This document shows, piece by piece, positions 6,668 to 13,768 of a DNA stretch of 14,362 nucleotides. The notes under the pieces were generated by a model, which worked only from the letters and a program-made list of their open reading frames with translations, had not been told where the DNA came from and searched no databases. The position numbers and the translations under genes were made by a program. Source of the stretch: Pelotomaculum sp. UBA4789 (GTDB taxonomy: Bacteria > Bacillota > Desulfotomaculia > Desulfotomaculales > Pelotomaculaceae); contig DHGV01000013.1 in assembly GCA_002402945.1 (NCBI GenBank), positions 4,213 to 18,574 on the forward strand, in the 5' to 3' direction. How positions within the stretch are numbered: position 1 is the first letter of the stretch; every line of letters begins with the position of its first letter.

Positions 6668-7159
6668 ATGATAAGCAAGGCGGATTTTACGGCGGAAGAT
6701 TGGCAGCAGATCACCACCACACCACTGATGGCAGCCCTGTATATCACGTTTGCCAGCCCCAGCGGCCCTGTTGGCGCCGTTAAAGAAATGATGGTTGTCC
6801 CCAAGCTGATCATGGAAGGGATAAAAACAGCCAGCGGTAACGCATTGATCGATGCCGTGGTGGCCGACTTCAAAGAAAAAATGGATAAGAAGGAAAGGCC
6901 GGAAATGCCGCAAATGGGCAAAAAGCCTGAAGAGATCAAAGCATACTGCCTGCAGGCCTGCCGCGACCTCGCTGCGATACTGGCGCAGAAGGCGCCGGCA
7001 GAAGCCGAAGGATACAAGCAATGGGTTTATCAAGCCGCCAAACACAGTGCCGAGGCGTCAAAGGAAGGCGGTTTCCTGGGTTTCGGCGGCGAAAAGGTAA
7101 ACGAGGCTGAGGCTGCTGCGCTTAAAGACATCGCCAGCGCGCTCGGCATATCCGCATAG
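6668..7159 (+). CDS. Conserved-looking protein of unknown function, 163 residues
   Basis: The product begins MISKADFTAEDWQQITTTPL and ends ALKDIASALGISA. The start ATG has GGAGGAG 7 bases upstream and lies 47 bases after a -10 box, so a longer in-frame start at 6509 is rejected. The chain is mostly helical, with an early apolar stretch (LMAALYITFASPSGP), a charged middle (FKEKMDKKERPEMPQMGKKPEE) and an Ala-rich C-terminal half with EGGFLGFGGEKV. One Cys pair (CLQAC) is present at about 98-102. No signal peptide or catalytic motif is recognised. I recall hypothetical proteins beginning with an FTxEEW-like stretch but know no function for them. The gene stands alone on the plus strand between two repeat copies. 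Confidence 0.8.
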   Translation: MISKADFTAEDWQQITTTPLMAALYITFASPSGPVGAVKEMMVVPKLIMEGIKTASGNALIDAVVADFKEKMDKKERPEMPQMGKKPEEIKAYCLQACRDLAAILAQKAPAEAEGYKQWVYQAAKHSAEASKEGGFLGFGGEKVNEAEAAALKDIASALGISA

Positions 7160-7232
7160 AAAGTGGTCTATACCATCGCCCATTGGAGGAGATTTCAGCA
7201 GAGTGGCAACTCACGGCTGGAGCAAAAAAATC

Positions 7233-7270
7233 GGAAGCAAAGGAAGCAAAGGGACGTTCTTTTTGCTTCC
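7233..7270 (+). repeat. REP-like palindrome with a duplicated arm, downstream of the RAYT gene
   Basis: The complete copy is 7242-7270. An extra GGAAGCAAA arm precedes it at 7233-7241. It ends 6 bases from the stop codon of the RAYT gene and is inverted relative to the copy upstream of that gene. Confidence 0.9.
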
Positions 7271-7276
7271 TCCTTT

Positions 7277-8062
7277 TTATGCCTTAAATACGATATTTGG
7301 ACTGATCCCTGTGATGCGGGCAATTTGTCGTTGAGTTACACCTATGCTATTCTTGATCTTTTTTAAGATTTCCTGCCGTTTTTTATTTTCCATTCCCAAC
7401 ATACTTCCTATTGGCTCACCATTCATCATGGCTTCTATCTCTGCTTTCACCTCCTCATCGGTCTTCCGCAGCTTGACTTGATCATCAAGGCATATATCCT
7501 CGTTCTTCAGCTTCATGAACTCTCTGAATTCTTTAATGGCGTCTGTTCTGTTTTTACTAATCACTGCCAGGACAAATTCAATTTCAGTTAGTCCGGCAGG
7601 ATGCTCACAACCTCCGTAATATGCGCGAACGCTGCTCCAACGGTATTCTTCAGGTACGCTTACCATCTTTGCCTTAACCGGATTGTTGTGGATATAACGA
7701 ACCACTGTTAAAAGGTGAGTGTCGTCCCTGACACATTCACTCCCAAAGCGTCCCTGGAATACGTGGCCGCTTCTGTCATATTTCCGGTTGTACCACCAGG
7801 CGTAACTTGTTCCGATTCTACTCATGATTCGCGATATTCCATCGTTCCCTTCCCGTATCAATAAATGAACATGATTGCTCATCAGGCAATAGCCATATAC
7901 CACAAACTGTTTTTTCGATTTTTTCTTTTCCAGCGTAAACAAGAATCGTTGATAGTCATCATCATCGAAGAAGATATCCTGTCGATTGATCCCTCTTAAA
8001 ACAATGTGATAAACGCAACTTTCACAACGCTCCCTCGCCTGCCTTACCACTTTACACCACAT
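7277..8062 (-). CDS. REP-associated tyrosine transposase (RAYT, Y1/IS200-like)
   Basis: The product has up to 261 residues with the Y1 transposase fold signatures: YHIVLRGINRQ near the N-terminus, the HUH pair in MSNHVHLLI (His64, His66), GHVFQGRF at about 99-106, and the nucleophile Tyr123 in the RYIHNNPVKA motif. A C-terminal tail (GVTQRQIARITGISPNIV) looks like a helix-turn-helix. These enzymes cut and join single-stranded DNA at hairpins; RAYTs act on REP palindromes rather than on their own IS ends. The gene is bracketed by inverted copies of the 29-bp palindrome at 7242-7270 and 8099-8127, the usual REP/RAYT setting. The ATG at 8062 abuts GGAGG; the GTG at 8050 (12 bases after GGAGG) gives VVRQARERCES, which aligns better with other RAYT starts. 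All catalytic residues are present, so it is probably active. Confidence 0.92.
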   Translation of the reverse strand: MWCKVVRQARERCESCVYHIVLRGINRQDIFFDDDDYQRFLFTLEKKKSKKQFVVYGYCLMSNHVHLLIREGNDGISRIMSRIGTSYAWWYNRKYDRSGHVFQGRFGSECVRDDTHLLTVVRYIHNNPVKAKMVSVPEEYRWSSVRAYYGGCEHPAGLTEIEFVLAVISKNRTDAIKEFREFMKLKNEDICLDDQVKLRKTDEEVKAEIEAMMNGEPIGSMLGMENKKRQEILKKIKNSIGVTQRQIARITGISPNIVFKA

Positions 8063-8098
8063 CCTCCATTTTTAACCATTATATCATAAAATATAAAG

Positions 8099-8156
8099 GG
8101 AAGCAAAAAGAACGTCCCCTTGCTTCCCCCCCTTGCTTCCTTGCTTCCTTGCTTCC
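8099..8156 (-). repeat. REP-like palindrome with a run of extra arms, upstream of the RAYT gene
   Basis: The complete copy is 8099-8127. Three further TTGCTTCC arms follow, ending at 8140, 8148 and 8156. This is the longest arm array in the window, and it touches the -35 box of the MarR promoter. Confidence 0.9.
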
Positions 8157-8158
8157 CC

Positions 8159-8187
8159 TTGACAACCATTAGGTACCGTACTAATAT
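8159..8187 (+). promoter_or_regulatory. Sigma-70-type promoter of the MarR-ABC-TraB cluster
   Basis: A perfect TTGACA (8159-8164), a 17-bp spacer, then TAATAT (8182-8187). It lies 45 bases before the MarR start codon and is overlapped by operator-like repeats. Confidence 0.78.
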
Positions 8188-8211
8188 GTTATTAGTACTT
8201 ATGTACCTAAT
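8168..8211. promoter_or_regulatory. Paired MarR-type operator, nested inverted repeats
   Basis: ATTAGGTAC (8168-8176) with GTACTAAT (8178-8185) forms one pseudo-palindrome. ATTAGTAC (8191-8198) with GTACCTAAT (8203-8211) forms the second. The outer half-sites are exact inverted 9-mers, and so are the inner pair GTACTAATA and TATTAGTAC. The first site covers the spacer and -10 box and the second follows it, so binding would block transcription. The likely binder is the MarR protein encoded just downstream. Confidence 0.75.
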
Positions 8212-8232
8212 TTAATTCCCGGGAGGTATATC

Positions 8233-8694
8233 ATGGAAAGAACTTATAATGTGACAGAATCGCTGCTGCGGCTGGTGCGCGTTATGCGGCGCAGGCCGGC
8301 AGAACCCGGGCGCCAGTCGCGCGGCAGCAGAAAGCTGATGCGGCTCATCGCGGCCCACAGCGGCGCCAGCTCGCGTGAGCTGGCGGACATGATGGATATC
8401 CGGCCGTCCTCGCTGACTGAGATGCTGAACAAGCTGGAAGAAAGCGGTATGGTCGTCCGCACCCGGGACGAAAAAGACTTGCGCGTTGTGCGGGTCTCAA
8501 TATCCGGACTCGGGGCAGAAGAACTGAAACGCCACAAGGAAGCAAAGCGCCAATATATCGACATCCTGGCCGAAGGCCTGGACGAGCAAGAACAGAAGAT
8601 CTTCTGCGAGCTTTGCGACAGGCTGGCGGAACGGGCTGAAAAGCGCAGTGATGAGCTGCATACGGGCAGTGAGAAACATGACCATCAACACTGA
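8233..8694 (+). CDS. MarR-family transcriptional regulator
   Basis: This 153-residue protein has a winged-helix core: LMRLIAAHSGASSRELADMM, then the recognition-helix region IRPSSLTEMLNKLEESGMV, then the wing VRTRDEKDLRVVRVSIS. Flanking helices would form the dimer interface. The length is usual for MarR proteins. The start ATG has GGGAGG 6 bases upstream. It is first in a cluster with an ABC exporter 41 bp downstream, a classical arrangement for a ligand-relieved repressor of a drug exporter. Two inverted-repeat sites over its own promoter support autoregulation. The C-terminal tail is His-rich (EKHDHQH), which could bind metal, but this is only a hint. The ligand is unknown. Confidence 0.92.
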   Translation: MERTYNVTESLLRLVRVMRRRPAEPGRQSRGSRKLMRLIAAHSGASSRELADMMDIRPSSLTEMLNKLEESGMVVRTRDEKDLRVVRVSISGLGAEELKRHKEAKRQYIDILAEGLDEQEQKIFCELCDRLAERAEKRSDELHTGSEKHDHQH

Positions 8695-8735
8695 CATCGG
8701 GGCATGCATAAACACATAACCAAGAGGAGAGACAA

Positions 8736-10592
8736 ATGGCAACAGGAAACGGAATTCGCGGCGGGCGCGGGTTTCTGACGGAAGAGGAAAAGCAAAACAA
8801 GCCGCAGATCACCGGCGTGCTGCTGAAAAGGATATTCCGCTTCATGCTGCCTTACCGGCTGAAGCTGCTGATGGTGTTCATGGCCATCGTTGTTTCATCC
8901 ATTTTAGGCTTGCTGCCGGCAGTGTTAACCGGTAAAATCATAGACGAGGGGCTGATCGGCAAGGACCTCGACATGCTCATTCTGCTGATTGCCGCCTCGG
9001 TCGGGGTGCTGCTCGCTTCAAACCTGATTGGCGTACTGGAGAGCTACCTGAATGTATCGATGGCGCAGCACATTACTTTTGACATGAGAAACCGTATGTA
9101 CGCGCACCTGCAAAAGATGTCGCACTTATTTTTCACCACCAGCAGGCAGGGTGACATTATTACCCGCATGACCAGTGACATCAGCGGTGTGGAAAGCGTG
9201 ATCTCCGGGACCCTGACGAATGTTTTGCGCAATGTCGCGATACTAATCACATCGGTGATCATCATGTACGATAAAAACTGGCAGCTGGCAACGATCGGCA
9301 TGATTATCGTGCCCCTGTTTGCGATCCCGACAAAGAGGGTTGGCCGGACAAGGTGGATGCTCGCCCTGCAGTCACAGCAAAAGAATGACGAAATCAACCA
9401 GATCCTGCATGAAACACTGAGCGTAAGCGGCCAGATGCTGTCCAAGCTTTTCACCAATGAGCACATGGAATATGATAAATACAAAAATACCAGCGGCGAG
9501 ATGACCCGCCTGCGCATCAAGGAAAACATGGCCGGGCGCTGGTTCCGGATGGCCATGAGCACCTATTCGGGCATCGGGCCCATGCTCATCTACCTGGCCG
9601 GCGGCTTGCTGATGATAAATTACGGCAAAACTACCTTGTCTGTCGGCGATATTACCATGATGGCCGCACTGCTGACAAGAATGTACCAGCCGGTGAATTC
9701 CCTTTTGAATATACAGGTGGACTTGATCCGCTCATTGGCGATGTTTACAAGGATTTTTGAATACTTCGATATACCGGCGGACATTCAAGACCGCCGCAAC
9801 GCGTTAATCCCCGGTAACCCAACAGGCAGCCTGGAGTTTGACCATGTATATTTCTGTTATAATGAAGGGCAGCCTATCCTGAAAAATATCAGCTTCAAAA
9901 TCCCGGTGGGGAGTTCTGTGGCGTTAGTGGGCGCCAGCGGCGCCGGCAAATCAACACTGATCAACCTGATCCCGCGGTTATATGATGTGACAGGCGGCAG
10001 CATCAGGCTGGACGGAACCGACATCCGCGACCTGAATCTTGGATTCCTGCGCGGCTCAATCGGTGTCGTGACACAGGACACATACCTGTTTAACGGCGCC
10101 ATAAAAGAAAACCTGCTGTATGCCAAAGCTGATGCCACCGACGACGAACTTGTCAGGGTATGCCGCGAGGCGAATATCCACGATTTCATCATCAGCCTGC
10201 CGGATGGGTACGACACATTGGTGGGAAACCGCGGTGTCAAACTAAGCGGCGGCGAAAAACAAAGGGTTTCGATCGCGCGGGTGATCCTGAAGGACCCGAA
10301 ACTGATCATCCTGGACGAGGCGACCTCAGCCCTGGACTCGATATCCGAGAGCCTGATCCAAGAGGCCATCGAACAGCTGCTGCATCAAAGGACCAGCATT
10401 GTAATCGCACACCGGCTGTCTACAATCATGGCAGCGGACGAGATCTTGGTCCTGCAAAGCGGAGAAATCGTGGAGCGCGGGGTGCACAGGAAATTGCTCA
10501 CCAAAAACGGCGTATATCATAAACTGTACGAAACACAGTTCCGCCGCGCGCTCGAAGAACATGATGCAAGAATGCAGCTGCAGAGCGCCTAA
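8736..10592 (+). CDS. ABC exporter, fused membrane and ATPase domains (multidrug/lipid type)
   Basis: The 618-residue half-transporter has an N-terminal six-helix exporter domain (about 25-330) and a C-terminal ATPase. The ATPase motifs are complete: Walker A GASGAGKST with Lys405, signature LSGGEKQR at 503-510, Walker B LIILDEATSALD with Glu528, and the switch His559 in IAHRLS. This is the MsbA/LmrA/BmrA type, which works as a dimer in the membrane and pumps hydrophobic compounds out using ATP. Only one half-transporter gene is present, so a homodimer is likely. The ribosome site GAGGAGAG lies just upstream of the ATG. The MarR gene before it and the shared operator suggest substrate-induced expression. 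The substrate cannot be read from the sequence. Confidence 0.93.
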   Translation: MATGNGIRGGRGFLTEEEKQNKPQITGVLLKRIFRFMLPYRLKLLMVFMAIVVSSILGLLPAVLTGKIIDEGLIGKDLDMLILLIAASVGVLLASNLIGVLESYLNVSMAQHITFDMRNRMYAHLQKMSHLFFTTSRQGDIITRMTSDISGVESVISGTLTNVLRNVAILITSVIIMYDKNWQLATIGMIIVPLFAIPTKRVGRTRWMLALQSQQKNDEINQILHETLSVSGQMLSKLFTNEHMEYDKYKNTSGEMTRLRIKENMAGRWFRMAMSTYSGIGPMLIYLAGGLLMINYGKTTLSVGDITMMAALLTRMYQPVNSLLNIQVDLIRSLAMFTRIFEYFDIPADIQDRRNALIPGNPTGSLEFDHVYFCYNEGQPILKNISFKIPVGSSVALVGASGAGKSTLINLIPRLYDVTGGSIRLDGTDIRDLNLGFLRGSIGVVTQDTYLFNGAIKENLLYAKADATDDELVRVCREANIHDFIISLPDGYDTLVGNRGVKLSGGEKQRVSIARVILKDPKLIILDEATSALDSISESLIQEAIEQLLHQRTSIVIAHRLSTIMAADEILVLQSGEIVERGVHRKLLTKNGVYHKLYETQFRRALEEHDARMQLQSA

Positions 10593-10599
10593 TATGGAG

Positions 10600-10628
10600 G
10601 GAAGCAAAAAGAACGTCCCTTTGCTTCC
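10600..10628 (-). repeat. REP-like palindrome between the exporter and TraB genes
   Basis: A perfect inverse-orientation copy starts 7 bases after the exporter stop codon and ends 17 bases before the TraB start codon. It is identical to the 6542 and 7242 copies. As RNA it would form a hairpin inside the presumed transcript. Confidence 0.9.
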
Positions 10629-10645
10629 CTATAAGGAAGGTAAAT

Positions 10646-11818
10646 ATGTCTGAAACAAATGAAAACATAACCCGGCTGGACCTGGACGGCAAAGAAATTA
10701 TCCTGATTGGCACGGCCCATGTATCAAGGCACAGCGCGGACCTGGTGAAAGAAGTCATTGAAGCCGAAAAGCCGGACTCTGTCTGCCTGGAACTGGATGA
10801 GCAGAGATATCAGACAATAACGGCAGGCAGCAAGTGGCAGGACGCAGACATTTTCAGGATTATCAAGGAAAAGAAATCCACCTTGCTGTTAATAAACCTG
10901 GTCTTGTCGTCCTTTCAAAAACGTATCGCCAAGCAATTTGGCATTAATGCCGGGCAGGAAATGATCCAGGGCATTGCCTCGGCAAAAGCAGTCGGGGCCA
11001 ACCTGGTGCTGGCCGATCGCAACATCCAGACGACCTTCGCCCGCATCTGGCATGGCGTAGGTTTTGGGGGAAAAGCCCGGCTGATCAGCGAGATTGTGTT
11101 TAGTATTTTCAGTACTGAAGAGATCACGGAAGAGGACCTGGAGAAGCTGAAATCCCAGGATATGCTCAACTCAATACTCAATGATTTAACAGCATCCTTT
11201 CCCAAATTAAAGCGCCCTCTGGTTGACGAGCGTGATCAGTATTTGGCGCAAAAAATAAAAGATGCGCCGGGGAAAAAGATTGTGGCTGTCCTGGGGGCCG
11301 CGCACATCCCGGGCATTAAAGAAGAAATTTACAAGGAACATGATTTACCCGCACTGTCCCAGCTCCCTGCCGGCTCCCGGGCGCCGATAATCATTGGCTG
11401 GGCGATCCCCATCATGATCCTTGCCCTCATCGCCTATACCTTCATTGTCCACCCTGCTGCCGGCATACAGCAATCAATAAACTGGGTGCTGTGGACCGGT
11501 TCTTTTGCGGCGCTTGGCGCGGCGCTCGCCCTGGGGCACCCGCTTGCCATTCTCGCTGCTTTTGTCGCAGCGCCTCTGACCACTCTGCATCCCCTGCTGG
11601 CGGCAGGCTGGTTTGCCGGTCTGGCCCAAGCCTACGTCCGCCGGCCGAATGTCAGGGAATTTGAAAATCTCAGCGAAGATATATACAGCCTTAAAGGCTT
11701 CTGGAACAACAAGGTGACCAGGATCCTGCTGATCGTTACTTTTGCCAACATTGGCGCCTCTGTCGGGACTATAGTCGGCGGCATCGATGTGGTGCGCTTG
11801 TTTATCGAGAATCTGTAA
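10646..11818 (+). CDS. TraB/PrgY-family membrane protein
   Basis: The 390-residue protein has the TraB-domain pattern: IILIGTAHVS at 18-27, CLELDEQRY at about 47-55, a middle conserved GANLVLADRNIQTTFARIWH and VLGAAHIPGI at about 215-224. The C-terminal part carries roughly four hydrophobic segments (about 247-267, 281-298, 299-325 and 359-385), so the conserved domain would be anchored in the membrane. PrgY of enterococci belongs to this family and reduces pheromone activity. The wider family is related to the TIKI/EreA-like fold and a hydrolase role has been proposed, but the function in Clostridia is unknown. AAGGAAGG lies 6 bases before the ATG. It is separated from the exporter only by a repeat copy, so it is probably co-transcribed. 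It ends 115 bp from the convergent LigD-like gene. Confidence 0.9.
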   Translation: MSETNENITRLDLDGKEIILIGTAHVSRHSADLVKEVIEAEKPDSVCLELDEQRYQTITAGSKWQDADIFRIIKEKKSTLLLINLVLSSFQKRIAKQFGINAGQEMIQGIASAKAVGANLVLADRNIQTTFARIWHGVGFGGKARLISEIVFSIFSTEEITEEDLEKLKSQDMLNSILNDLTASFPKLKRPLVDERDQYLAQKIKDAPGKKIVAVLGAAHIPGIKEEIYKEHDLPALSQLPAGSRAPIIIGWAIPIMILALIAYTFIVHPAAGIQQSINWVLWTGSFAALGAALALGHPLAILAAFVAAPLTTLHPLLAAGWFAGLAQAYVRRPNVREFENLSEDIYSLKGFWNNKVTRILLIVTFANIGASVGTIVGGIDVVRLFIENL

Positions 11819-11933
11819 CAATGTGGGCGGAAGCAGCCGCTATTTCAATATGATCTGTTCCGGAAAAGCCTGTTTTCTTGACACATTCCACATTGCCCTT
11901 GCATACCGTCACTGCCTTTACACTCTGTAATCG
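11819..11933. other. Convergent intergenic gap without a clear terminator
   Basis: The TraB gene and the LigD-like gene converge here. The only hairpin candidate is weak: GCGG and CCGC around AAGCAG shortly after the TraB stop, with a poor T-run. Nothing else is seen. Confidence 0.4.
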
Positions 11934-13604
11934 TTACCCTTTCAGCAAGCTGTTTTTGCTTGCCACACTCAGGGTCTGCCCTGTTTTGGGATAATTTTCC
12001 CAGGGGTTTTCGTTGGACTCCAGCCGTTCACGCGCATTTAATACGGTCCAGTGCGCACCGCCGGTCAAGCCTGAGAGTTCCTGCCAGGAACACGGCATGG
12101 AAACACCCATTCCCTGGCGGGCGCGCGCTGAAAAAGCAGCCACTGTAGTGGCGCCGCGGCCGTTGCGGTTATAATCGATGTAAACCTTGCCCTTCCGGTT
12201 GCGGGGCCCGCTCAAGGCTGTGAAACGGCTGGGGATCACAGCGGCGAGATGCTGGGCTGCTGCTTTGGAAAATTCTTTTACTGTTTCCCAATCATCGCTC
12301 GGCGTCAAGGGCGCCACAATGTGCAGACCCTTGCCCCCGCTTGTTTTCAGGAAACTCTTCAAGCCAAGCTCTTCCAGTAATACACGCGTCAGCTCAGTTG
12401 CTTCAAGCACCATTGGCCACGTCATTTGTTCCCCCGGGTCAAGATCAAAAACCATGCGGTCCGGCTGCTCGATGTTTTTAGTCGTGGCATTCCAGGTGTG
12501 AAACTCGATGACATTCATCTGTGCGGCGCCGATTAATGCTGTCAGAGAATCAATTTCCAGCAGGGCAGGATGCCCTGGGTCAAATGCCGGATCCAGCTGC
12601 TTCAAACCGGGAATATTCAAGGTGTCGTTATGCTTTTGGAAAAATATTTCACCATCGATACCTGCAGGCGCGCGTAAAAAGGATACCGGGCGGCCAGCAA
12701 GCTGGGGGAGGATCCGCTTGGAGGCGAGTTGGTAGTAGTTTACAAGGTCCAATTTCCTAAGTCCGGAGCTCGTGTCAATTATCCTTTCAGGATTGCTGAT
12801 TTGCGGCTCGAGAACCTTAGGCGGCAGCGATTTATTGTCCGGGCTTGAGTTGCTGTGACCGTTCGCTTGTAGGCGCGTCGTCCCCTGCGCTGTTTCCCTG
12901 GTAATCAAGGCTGCCGGCTTGTCGCTGCGCAGTCCATGAAAAACAGGGTGCCTTAACCTGCCCTCCCTGGTCCATTCGGCAAAAGATACCTCGGCTACAA
13001 GTTCAGGTAAAACCCAGTTAACCGGGTCGCCCTTTATATCTCCCGGCATTTCAAACAGCGGGGTCTTTTCAACTGCCAGCTGTGAGAGTTTTTCTTTAAG
13101 CATAACCGCAGTCCTGCTGTCAAACCCGGTACCGACCAGCCCCGCATAACGCAGGTGGTTTGCCGGATCATAGACTCCCAGCAGCAGCGCGCCGATACCG
13201 CCGCTTTGTCCTTTCGACTCGGTGTACCCCAGCAAGACAAACTCCTGGCGCTGGATGCATTTGAGCTTAATCCAGTTTATCGTCCGGCCTGAAATATAGG
13301 GGGAATCCTTTCGTTTGCCGATAATCCCTTCCAATCCCAGGCTGCAGGCGCCCTGAAGCTTCTCACCGTGAAGCACAAACTTCAGGTTGCCGGCAGCCAG
13401 CCCCGCCTGCGGGTCTCCGATTGGCTCCCACGTGCCGCGATCCCAGACAATTACAGTGCCTGCGCCATACTCCTGGGGCGGAATCACTCCTTCAAAGCCG
13501 GCATAGGCCAGGGGATGATCCTCAACATGTACAGCCAGGCGTTTTTGCGCCGGGTCGAGACTGGGCCCCTTACGAGGGATAAGCGTCCAAATGCACCCCC
13601 GCAT
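11934..13604 (-). CDS. ligD: LigD-like protein: truncated phosphoesterase, core-deleted ligase, intact polymerase domain
   Basis: The 556-residue frame is a shortened LigD (bacterial end-joining ligase). Residues 11-86 match the rear of the 3'-phosphoesterase domain (PRKGPSLDPAQKRLAVHVEDHP, GVIPPQEYGAG, FVLHGEKLQGA), but the front with the HxxxxHYDFRLE metal site is missing. At about residue 87 the frame jumps straight to ligase motif IV (GLEGIIGKRKDSPY) and motif V (WIKLKC), followed by the OB-fold with LRHPVFHGLR. Ligase motif I with the catalytic lysine and motifs III to IIIa are absent. Residues about 270-540 are a full primase-polymerase domain with FDLDPG (Asp387, Asp389), SGGKGLHI and YIDYNRN (Asp477). 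Ligation should therefore be lost while nucleotide addition may remain. TGA directly precedes the ATG at 13604; GGGAG lies 6 bases upstream. No Ku gene is in the window. Confidence 0.85.
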   Translation of the reverse strand: MRGCIWTLIPRKGPSLDPAQKRLAVHVEDHPLAYAGFEGVIPPQEYGAGTVIVWDRGTWEPIGDPQAGLAAGNLKFVLHGEKLQGACSLGLEGIIGKRKDSPYISGRTINWIKLKCIQRQEFVLLGYTESKGQSGGIGALLLGVYDPANHLRYAGLVGTGFDSRTAVMLKEKLSQLAVEKTPLFEMPGDIKGDPVNWVLPELVAEVSFAEWTREGRLRHPVFHGLRSDKPAALITRETAQGTTRLQANGHSNSSPDNKSLPPKVLEPQISNPERIIDTSSGLRKLDLVNYYQLASKRILPQLAGRPVSFLRAPAGIDGEIFFQKHNDTLNIPGLKQLDPAFDPGHPALLEIDSLTALIGAAQMNVIEFHTWNATTKNIEQPDRMVFDLDPGEQMTWPMVLEATELTRVLLEELGLKSFLKTSGGKGLHIVAPLTPSDDWETVKEFSKAAAQHLAAVIPSRFTALSGPRNRKGKVYIDYNRNGRGATTVAAFSARARQGMGVSMPCSWQELSGLTGGAHWTVLNARERLESNENPWENYPKTGQTLSVASKNSLLKG

Positions 13605-13768
13605 TCATCGCTCCCTGCCTGTAATTTATTCTGGTGTTTTAAGTTTATATTATGTATAAATAAACTTCAACCCATTATTTCCCCTGCTTATTACCACAAA
13701 ACCGGAATAAATACGAGTCTTGAAATATTAACGGTTTGGGTGTATTAGGTATATGAGGTGAAAAAAAT
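13605..13768. other. Divergent AT-rich intergenic region
   Basis: It separates the LigD-like and methyltransferase genes. AAGTTTAT (13641-13648) and ATAAACTT (13660-13667) form an 8-bp inverted repeat with an 11-base spacer in an AT-rich promoter-like stretch. TTGAAA (13720) with TATTAG (13743) is a weak promoter candidate for the methyltransferase but sits too close to its ribosome site to be convincing. I could not find the missing front of the phosphoesterase domain here in any frame. Confidence 0.45.

Noticed and set aside
6458..7045. A 195-codon minus-strand frame opposite the 6668 gene
   Set aside because: It includes repeat-derived peptide, is rich in His/Phe/Cys as expected of an antisense shadow, and the plus-strand gene has a promoter and ribosome site.
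7160..7232. A terminator or riboswitch after the 6668 gene
   Set aside because: Only short stems such as GAGT/ACTC are visible, without a T-run or any recognised aptamer pattern.
8533..8546. A GGAAGCAAAG palindrome-like arm inside the MarR gene
   Set aside because: Only one arm is present, with no core, and it codes for ordinary residues of the helix (KEAKR), so it is most likely chance.
13641..13667. The AAGTTTAT/ATAAACTT inverted repeat as an operator
   Set aside because: It lies in very AT-rich sequence where such repeats arise by chance, and no regulator gene is adjacent; recorded only as part of the intergenic region.
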